64,000 nt of DNA. It comes from Linnemannia elongata. Lineage: Eukaryota > Mortierellomycota > Mortierellomycetes > Mortierellales > Mortierellaceae. The stretch lies in contig JAXBDG010000009.1 in the NCBI GenBank assembly GCA_036320915.1, forward strand, positions 2,658,482-2,722,481, in the 5' to 3' direction. The notes below the pieces were generated by a model, which did not search any database, was not told where the DNA came from, and saw nothing but the letters and a program-made list of their open reading frames with translations. The position numbers and the translations under genes are program-made. Positions within the stretch are counted from its first letter, which is position 1; the number at the start of each line of letters is the position of its first letter. Of this stretch, positions 58,272 through 64,000 are shown one piece after another.

Positions 58272-59477
58272 ATGTCCGAGCCCAAAATCCCAAAGAAGCT
58301 CAACGCCTGCCTGAATGCAATACTCGCGGAGGAGTGGGGCTTTCTTGACAATCCATGGCCATTGTACCCTACCACCAGAAAGTTCCACCGATCCGAGCTC
58401 AAGCCAATTAACAACATGCACCACATGAAGGAGGAGGTCATAGGCAAGATAGGAGCCATTGGTGTGTTCTTCTTTCTCACAACCCTTTGGAACAAGGTGT
58501 ATTTCCCAGGTCCATACAAAGCAGTGGAGAAAGGTATCGCCCTCCTGTACTATCTTGTTTCAGGCGATTCTATGGAGGCCATGTCTGTGTTCTTGCCCAG
58601 GTCTAGCTTCTATGAGATCTACAGAACTTTCTTCAAGACCGAGAAGAGGCTGTTTGAGAAGGAGATGACGAGATGTTTTGCCAACATGTTTTCCACGCCT
58701 GAAATCCGCATGAGGTCTGCCGTATGGACTAACCCACGGATGTTCAGGCATATTACCCTGCTGCTGGATGGTCATGATACCCGGGCAACATATCGCGAAA
58801 CCAAGGCCAAGATGTACTCATACAAGCTTAAGAAGTCTGGCCTCAGGACCCAGGTGTGCATAGACATCAACCACATGGTACTCTTTGTCTCCAAGTCCGC
58901 TCCATGTAAAGACAACAACGACGGCAGCATGATGGTAGAAATGGGCCTGGCAAACAAGATCCATGAGATGGACTGTGTAGGTGTTGATGGCGGATATACA
59001 CAGCATATCCCTACCCTGCTTGAACGTGAGGACTCTCTGGATGTAAGGAACTTTTGCTTCCCTATCCGCAAGAAACCGGGACAGGACTTGGACGAGCATG
59101 AGGCCTTATTTAACTCCGAGTTCGCTGGCTTCAGGTCCATGATCGAGGCCACATTTGGGGATCTTGGGCGTACATTTAGAAAGTTCAACAACAAGGAGTC
59201 CATACGTACTACAGACAAGAAGGAGGTTAACATGATGATGCGCCTATGTTTCCTGCTGATGAATGTCCGTAATATGTCCAATTCTCTTAACCTTGAGGTA
59301 CAACCCCACCATATGGCATGGGCAGAGGATGGGTTTGACTATCCACGTAAGCAGTCTGTCTTGGTGCAGTCCCAGGTAGCCACGGTGCAAAACAGGCTGG
59401 AGAGCGGTGCAGAGCTGTTGCGACTACAGGAAGAATTCCTTGGGATGGATCTGTCAGATGAGGATGAGATGATCTGA
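58272..59477 (+). CDS. cassette protein C, copy 3: DDE transposase-like
   Basis: 401 residues from MSEPKIPKKLNACLNAILAE, the start matching copy 2. Candidate acids: Asp in TLLLDGHDTRATY and MDCVGVDGGYTQH, Glu in FRSMIEATFGDLGRTFRKFN. Blocks GAIGVFFFLTTLWNKVYFPG, KLKKSGLRTQVCIDINHMV, SKSAPCKDNNDGSMM and LRLQEEFLGMDL are conserved. GC content and codon choice look higher than in copies 1 and 2, suggesting a separate lineage rather than local duplication. Confidence 0.87.
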   Translation: MSEPKIPKKLNACLNAILAEEWGFLDNPWPLYPTTRKFHRSELKPINNMHHMKEEVIGKIGAIGVFFFLTTLWNKVYFPGPYKAVEKGIALLYYLVSGDSMEAMSVFLPRSSFYEIYRTFFKTEKRLFEKEMTRCFANMFSTPEIRMRSAVWTNPRMFRHITLLLDGHDTRATYRETKAKMYSYKLKKSGLRTQVCIDINHMVLFVSKSAPCKDNNDGSMMVEMGLANKIHEMDCVGVDGGYTQHIPTLLEREDSLDVRNFCFPIRKKPGQDLDEHEALFNSEFAGFRSMIEATFGDLGRTFRKFNNKESIRTTDKKEVNMMMRLCFLLMNVRNMSNSLNLEVQPHHMAWAEDGFDYPRKQSVLVQSQVATVQNRLESGAELLRLQEEFLGMDLSDEDEMI

Positions 59478-59483
59478 GCCAAG

Positions 59484-59532
59484 TTTTTAAAAACCTGTGC
59501 CATGCTACGACCTACGTCCAAGTTTTTAAAAA
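59484..59532. promoter_or_regulatory. paired TTTTTAAAAA boxes between convergent C3 and B3
   Basis: Two boxes, 59484-59493 and 59523-59532, each inside a repeated CCAAGTTTTTAAAAACCT segment, lie between the C3 stop and the B3 stop, one for each gene. Confidence 0.6.
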
Positions 59533-59553
59533 CCTATGCCACGCTACCACCAT

Positions 59554-61245
59554 CTAAGTCCTCACCAAGACGCACTTCACGACAGACATACCTCTGATTT
59601 TAACCTTTCTCTCTGCCAAAAACCTCATCTTGGGGATTTTGTGTATGAGAACCCCGCCATGGTTTCCTCTGTATTGGCCTCTCCATCGTTCCCAGATGCC
59701 TTCAAGGGACTTTCCAGCCTTGACCTTGAGGCCACATTCGGTGACCAAATGCCAGTAGCTGTTTCCCCGGAAATCAGCCAACCCTGCGGCAACAACGGTA
59801 TATTCTGTGCCTGGGACAAGGATGTTGTAATCGGCGGTAAACAAGGTGGAGTGTGGCTTCTTCATCCACCGGACATATCCCTCATGGCTATCGGATGTAG
59901 GCTTCTCAACAAGGACTGCTAATGGCCTGCTCTTCTTGCTATGCTTCTTCTCGGGCCATCCAATGGAGATATTCTTATGCTCCACAATGCCAACCTCCGA
60001 GAACTCGTAGACAAGTCCCTCACAGGTGTCTCGAGAGGGAAACATGCCTTTGGTCTTGCCAGCCACCAATGTCATGGCTGTGCATCCAGATTCCCTCTCG
60101 TAGACCTTCTCGCTGATAATCTCCACCACTCCAGCGTCATCCACCTTGACCTTGATGTAATGGATAGGCCTGTCGTTGAAAGAGTAGTTGGCCAGCAGCA
60201 GGGGAACAAGTTTGGATCCAACGTTCTTCCACATGTATCCATACTTTTTGGAGGTCACCGAGTTCCACCAATGGCAGTAGGCAAAGACCTTCTTTGCAGG
60301 TATATGCACTGCGACCATGGACTCTATGTAGTTGGCCCTTTCTTTCCACATCTCCTCATAGCTGTAGTCATAGACACGACAAGTGCTCAGCAGGGCCCTT
60401 GCATGATCCAAGTGGGCCAGGTACTCGCCCAAAGACAACAAGGTACTACCATAGAATGTCAGCTCCAGACGGGACATCCCATGGTCCTTGTGGCGAAGCA
60501 GCCTTGCCATGAACCTTTCGTCATCATCAGCTACAAGACCCTCCATCCTTGACCCAAGACTCTTACGGACCTCAGCGCTCTCTAGGATCTGTACAAACTT
60601 GTTGTAGACCTTGTAGCGGATGTTCTTGGTGTCATCTGAACTGCCCATCCAGGAGATACAATGGTCACCCACACGACTACGGTCCTTGATGACCTTGGTG
60701 ATACCATTCCGCAACAGATGTTGCTCAACAAGACGACGTTCTGTGACATATCGGCAGTCGCGGGTCATGTCTATGTCATGAAGTACCATATGCTTGCTTC
60801 TGAGGGTCTCCAGCATGGGTGACAATGCCAACACAGCCCTCTTTGCTCGGCACTGTTTCAGGGACATTTTAATGGCAATGTACCCCATGTGGAGGGACTG
60901 TCCAGCAAACTCTGCGGCGTACGCTTCCTTCATGTCCTCTGAGAAATACTCCTCGCCGACATTTGTACCCGTAGTAACCATCTTAATAGAGTCACAGGGC
61001 AAGGAGTGCCTACTGCAAAGCTCACGCAACTCTGCCATGTACTTCCCAATGGTTACTCCCTTGGTGTCCTCAGACAAGGTATTGTAGAGTCCCCACATAA
61101 CCAAGCTGTCGCAAAACATCTTGGAAAACTTTGCAAAGCCCTGTCTACTCTCTCTGCGGGAACAGGACTGCCTACCAAAGTCAGCCAAATTACCGCTGTA
61201 CTTCTTAAAAACCTCGTTGATAATGGACTCGTTTGATCTTGTCAT
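59554..61245 (-). CDS. cassette protein B, copy 3 (full length)
   Basis: 563 residues from MTRSNESIINEVFKKYSGNL (start chosen by match to copy 1). The same block series as copy 2: FAKFSKMFCDSLVMWGLYN, VLHDIDMTRDCRYVTERRLV, VGDHCISWMG, NIRYKVYNKFVQILESAEVR, SRLELTFYGS, YCHWWNSVTSKKYGYMW, ANYSFNDRPIHYIK, ESGCTAMTLVAGKTKGMFPS and HLVTECGLKVKAGKSLEGIW. Open throughout and intronless. B2 and B3 agree in length to one residue despite wide sequence divergence. Confidence 0.85.
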   Translation of the reverse strand: MTRSNESIINEVFKKYSGNLADFGRQSCSRRESRQGFAKFSKMFCDSLVMWGLYNTLSEDTKGVTIGKYMAELRELCSRHSLPCDSIKMVTTGTNVGEEYFSEDMKEAYAAEFAGQSLHMGYIAIKMSLKQCRAKRAVLALSPMLETLRSKHMVLHDIDMTRDCRYVTERRLVEQHLLRNGITKVIKDRSRVGDHCISWMGSSDDTKNIRYKVYNKFVQILESAEVRKSLGSRMEGLVADDDERFMARLLRHKDHGMSRLELTFYGSTLLSLGEYLAHLDHARALLSTCRVYDYSYEEMWKERANYIESMVAVHIPAKKVFAYCHWWNSVTSKKYGYMWKNVGSKLVPLLLANYSFNDRPIHYIKVKVDDAGVVEIISEKVYERESGCTAMTLVAGKTKGMFPSRDTCEGLVYEFSEVGIVEHKNISIGWPEKKHSKKSRPLAVLVEKPTSDSHEGYVRWMKKPHSTLFTADYNILVPGTEYTVVAAGLADFRGNSYWHLVTECGLKVKAGKSLEGIWERWRGQYRGNHGGVLIHKIPKMRFLAERKVKIRGMSVVKCVLVRT

Positions 61246-61267
61246 GGTTGAAGTGTGTTTGGGCAAA

Positions 61268-61277
61268 TTTTTAAAAA
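61268..61277. promoter_or_regulatory. TTTTTAAAAA box between A3 and B3
   Basis: Located between the A3 stop and the B3 start (minus strand), equivalent to the boxes at 47672 and 54504. Confidence 0.5.
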
Positions 61278-61297
61278 CCACTCAAGCCAACCATGGC

Positions 61298-61567
61298 TCA
61301 CTGGGATCGATTCATCACATACTCACCAGCTGCCTTATTTGTAAGAAGTCCGTGTTTTAGGAGCTCTAGGCGGATACCTTTGTAAACCTGCTCTAACATC
61401 TCATACATAGCATAGGGATCCCATCTGTCCACAAGGTCAGGATACTTAGCGCGATGGGTATCGAGGAATGCATCGAGGTAAACAAACATACAGTACTCAA
61501 GACGATGATCATCTACAAATTCGGCGACAACATCCTGCTGGAAAGACTTTTCAGGGGAAACAGGCAT
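61298..61567 (-). CDS. small cassette protein A, copy 3
   Basis: 89 residues from MPVSPEKSFQQDVVAEFVDD, the start aligned with copy 1. Shares CMFVYLDAFLDTHRAKYPDL with copy 1 and LEQVYKGIRLELLKHGLLTN near the end. Followed by B3 at 52 bases. Confidence 0.8.
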   Translation of the reverse strand: MPVSPEKSFQQDVVAEFVDDHRLEYCMFVYLDAFLDTHRAKYPDLVDRWDPYAMYEMLEQVYKGIRLELLKHGLLTNKAAGEYVMNRSQ

Positions 61568-61735
61568 GATGATATATTGGGTACCAGTGAGACGTCCACA
61601 ACCCGCCAACGCAGAGCATTCAAGATGGGCCTATGATACCAGCAAAAGCTAGTTCCAATACATGTCAGGGGAGATGCTCAGAGACAGCAATGCAGAGCCA
61701 AGAGACATCTCCAAATACACCTCGAATGGACCAAA

Positions 61736-61779
61736 GGGGGGGTGTAAGCATCGGCCAGTGGAAAACTACACCCCCCCCC
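61736..61779. repeat. G7/C9 junction motif 5
   Basis: Inverse of motif 4, at the right edge of the copy-3 unit. Confidence 0.85.
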
Positions 61780-61992
61780 AAACCTCCATTGGCCTCTCCT
61801 TTACACCACCACCCATATTATCCACCTCCTCTTACCCACCACTACCATCTATACAAATCCTCTGCCTCCTGTATCCATGCTTTTTAAAAGTCGCCTGATA
61901 TTATACACGATCAACCACTCCTATGGTGCTTCCTCATGTATTAGGGATGTGGACGATTGCCTAGGTGGGGGGTTATAGGTGGAATCTCTCAA

Positions 61993-62037
61993 GGGGGGGT
62001 ATGCGCCCTCGGCCAGTGGAAAACTACACCCCCCCCC
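61993..62037. repeat. G7/C9 junction motif 6
   Basis: Inverse of motif 3. Confidence 0.85.
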
Positions 62038-62285
62038 AAACCTCCATTGGCCTCTCCTTTACACCACCACCCATATTATCCACCTCCTCTTACCCACCAC
62101 TACCATCTATACAAATCCTCTGCCTCCTGTATCCATGCTTTTTAAAAGTTGCCTGATATTATACACGATCAACCACTCCTATGGTGCTTCCTCATGTATT
62201 AGGGATGTGGACGATTGCCCTTGATAATGCCTGGTGTGGAACGTTTTTACAAGAGTGCGTATGTGTAATGGAAAAGGCCGTAGGT

Positions 62286-62326
62286 GGGGGGTCAGACCAT
62301 CGGCCATCCTAAAACTACACCCCCCC
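62286..62326. repeat. G6/C7 junction motif 7
   Basis: Inverse of motif 2; start of the 137-bp direct repeat with 62694. Confidence 0.85.
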
Positions 62327-62436
62327 TTTACGCCTTGATTTAGCTAGTGTGAACAAATGGAAATACGTTAGGACTGTTTCGTTACCATTTCTTTTTCCAT
62401 TACAACTGGACATTATGGTCTGTTATGGATGTCTAT
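62300..62436 (+). repeat. 137-bp direct repeat, copy 1
   Basis: Repeated at 62694-62830 with constant offset 394. Between the copies is ~115 bp of arm-external sequence without genes. Confidence 0.88.
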
Positions 62437-62678
62437 CTTTTATTCCTGCAGTCTTTTTAAAATCTACAACCCTTTGTATCCCCACCAGTTCATACAACAT
62501 CTGTGGATAATTAATGGGTTATATAACCATTTGGACCCTGGACGATTCCCATATACACCTTTTTTACACAATGGTTGTAGTTTTAGCCGTACAATTACCC
62601 CTCACTGGAACCCATCACATACCATACTTTTTTTTTATGTTCCACAAATGTTACCACTATTTTAGAATACATGTAGGT

Positions 62679-62720
62679 GGGGGGTGTACCCCCTCGGCCA
62701 TCCTAAAACTACACCCCCCC
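62679..62720. repeat. G6/C7 junction motif 8
   Basis: Same core as motif 7 but the distal side reads TGTACCCCC; the most telomere-proximal junction. Confidence 0.8.
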
Positions 62721-62830
62721 TTTACGCCTTGATTTAGCTAGTGTGAACAAATGGAAATACGTTAGGACTGTTTCGTTACCATTTCTTTTTCCATTACAAC
62801 TGGACATTATGGTCTGTTATGGATGTCTAT
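62694..62830 (+). repeat. 137-bp direct repeat, copy 2
   Basis: Fused without spacer to the 496-bp segment copied from the end of B1, so 62830/62831 is a recombination junction. Confidence 0.88.
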
Positions 62831-63326
62831 GGCGACCATCCAAGCATAAGATATACAGCATAGACTTTTAAAAAACAAGGAATATACCTTGCGCAATAGC
62901 TTCCACTTGTATTTATCACCTGGTTCTAATCTCCAAGTACAAGTTACATGCAGAGCACCTGCACCAAACTTTTATACTCTAGCCTGTCGATGATATTACA
63001 TTGCGAATAATCTGCTCATGTTTCGTTGCATTACGTCTTGAATGTCAGCAATTAGAAATAAATGTTGCTTCATACTCTTGAAGGCTACACACAAGATGTA
63101 GACCACCCGTGATCTTTCCCTCCACAGTCCACGATGCCCTCCACTGTGATAACACGGAGAGCGAACAGAGATTTCGTGTGGACATCATCTAGTCTCAACA
63201 GGGATTGCTATAGTATACCTCCTCACCATGACTTGATTCCACCATGAATCCTGCTTGTTGATGACCTTGATGTTTTTAAAAATATACAAGATATGCAAAA
63301 GTATGAGCTAGCCTAAAATATTCCCC
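62831..63326 (+). repeat. 496-bp segment, telomere-proximal copy
   Basis: Copy of 49084-49579 including the last codons of B1. Ends where the homology breaks at a C-run (63323-63327). Confidence 0.92.
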
Positions 63327-63460
63327 CTAAAATATCCTCATTAGGAAAAGATTTGTTTATCGCATTTTCAGAAGTTGGAATAAAACTTGTCATTTGCACA
63401 AACATTGTCGGCACGCATTGTGAATAGTTACGCATAATTGACAACTTTAGGTCTTTAGGG
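63327..63460. other. unique spacer before telomere
   Basis: 134 bases of AT-rich sequence without homology elsewhere in the window; the last bases (CTTTAGGTCTTTAGGG) look like degenerate telomere seeds. Confidence 0.6.
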
Positions 63461-64000
63461 TTTTTCAGGGTTTTTTAGGGTTTTTTAGGGTTTTTTAGGG
63501 TTTTTTAGGGTTTTTTAGGGTTTTTTAGGGTTTTTTAGGGTTTTTTAGGGTTTTTTTAGGGTTTTTTAGGGTTTTTTAGGGTTTTTTAGGGTTTTTTAGG
63601 GTTTTTTAGGGTTTTTTAGGGTTTTTTAGGGTTTTTTAGGGTTTTTTAGGGTTTTTTAGGGTTTTTTTAGGGTTTTTTAGGGTTTTTTAGGGTTTTTTTA
63701 GGGTTTTTTAGGGTTTTTTAGGGTTTTTTAGGGTTTTTTAGGGTTTTTTAGGGTTTTTTAGGGTTTTTTAGGGTTTTTTAGGGTTTTTTAGGGTTTTTTA
63801 GGGTTTTTTAGGGTTTTTTAGGGTTTTTTAGGGTTTTTTAGGGTTTTTTAGGGTTTTTTAGGGTTTTTTAGGGTTTTTTAGGGTTTTTTAGGGTTTTTTA
63901 GGGTTTTTTAGGGTTTTTTAGGGTTTTTTAGGGTTTTTTAGGGTTTTTTAGGGTTTTTTAGGGTTTTTTAGGGTTTTTAGGGTTTTTTAGGGTTTTTTAG
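63461..64000 (+). repeat. telomeric array, unit TTTTTTAGGG
   Basis: About 54 head-to-tail copies of a 10-base unit TTTTTTAGGG run to the end of the window. The first unit is TTTTTCAGGG; a few have seven T (about 63551, 63662, 63694) and one near 63975 has five. The G-rich strand points 5'->3' to the right, as at a right-hand chromosome end. Length variation confined to the T-run suggests telomerase slippage on its template. Confidence 0.93.

Larger units (their letters stand above)
58094..61750. mobile_element. copy-3 A-B-C element inside the long inverted repeat
   Basis: Ends TGCTTACACCCCCCCTTTGG (58093) and its inverse (to ~61750) bound 3.66 kb. The inverted repeat continues inward to 58231/61612 (about 138 bp) and outward through the nested arms. 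Interior: C3 plus, B3 and A3 minus, the same convergent gene order as copy 2 but reversed. Exact termini are uncertain because the arms extend beyond the element. Confidence 0.7.
61612..62551. repeat. uninterrupted right arm of the 940-bp inverted repeat
   Basis: Complementary in order to 57624-58231 (608 bp) and 53820-54153 (334 bp) with a 2-base overlap at 62218-62219. It keeps the empty site of the copy-2 element and both 258-bp units, so the arm predates that insertion. Differences are a handful of substitutions. Confidence 0.93.

Noticed and set aside
61633..62224. Several 60-85 codon frames in the long inverted repeat arms
   Set aside because: The same frames recur in every copy of the 258-bp repeat, overlap each other in all frames and run through G/C homopolymers; no coding signal.
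63461..64000. CRISPR-like or ordinary microsatellite array
   Set aside because: Unit of 10 bases with no spacers, G-strand orientation and terminal position fit a telomere.

Overview
The window is the right end of a fungal chromosome. Short GT-AG introns, branch-like CTAAT boxes, long low-complexity regulatory proteins and the particular housekeeping genes suggest an early-diverging filamentous fungus; a Mortierella-like (Mortierellomycota) origin is my inference, not shown. The last 540 bases are a telomere-like array of a 10-base unit, TTTTTTAGGG, G-rich strand 5'->3' towards the end, so this looks like a true chromosome terminus with an unusual telomere sequence.

Bases 1-32000 are ordinary gene-dense chromosome. 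In order: the 5' end of an RS/RD-rich (splicing-type) protein; a METTL24-like membrane-anchored methyltransferase gene carrying an in-frame TGA; NPC1 (sterol export from lysosome/vacuole); a single-exon LRR-like protein; a coiled-coil protein; RAD2/XPG (nucleotide excision repair 3' endonuclease, PIP box included); a TVP38/TMEM64 (VTT-domain) membrane protein; a low-complexity membrane protein; and a very long arrestin-fold protein. All have introns that I could place with phase-consistent splice sites or are single-exon genes.

Bases 32455-43071 hold one giant minus-strand gene of seven exons encoding a secreted protein of about 3,319 residues: signal peptide, two His-rich blocks, dozens of 8-cysteine modules of about 57 residues, and two Ala-rich helical C-terminal domains. 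The module array has a higher-order DNA period of about 1,446 bp and contains one extra T that breaks the frame near 39196.

Bases 43-47 kb are a transition zone of satellites and foldback elements. Two nested elements share the terminus TAGGCTCGCTTTCATCC and have exact 9-bp target duplications. A 138-bp hAT-type MITE with an exact 8-bp duplication interrupts a decayed gene.

Bases 47-63.3 kb are an AT-richer, apparently intronless subtelomeric accessory region. A three-gene cassette occurs three times: a ~90-residue protein (A), a ~563-residue protein of unknown family with faint replication-initiator-like motif order (B), and a ~420-residue DDE transposase-like protein (C). Copy 1 has two extra genes (a zinc/coiled-coil protein and a zinc-motif protein, D) and a truncated B. 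Copy 2 is bounded by 50-bp terminal inverted repeats and is inserted in one arm of a 940-bp inverted repeat that surrounds copy 3; the other arm preserves the unoccupied site. Most genes are bordered by a palindromic TTTTTAAAAA box, and eight G7...C7 junctions with a conserved core punctuate the region. A 496-bp piece of copy 1 is repeated next to the telomere. I regard this A-B-C cassette as the candidate undescribed mobile system of the window.
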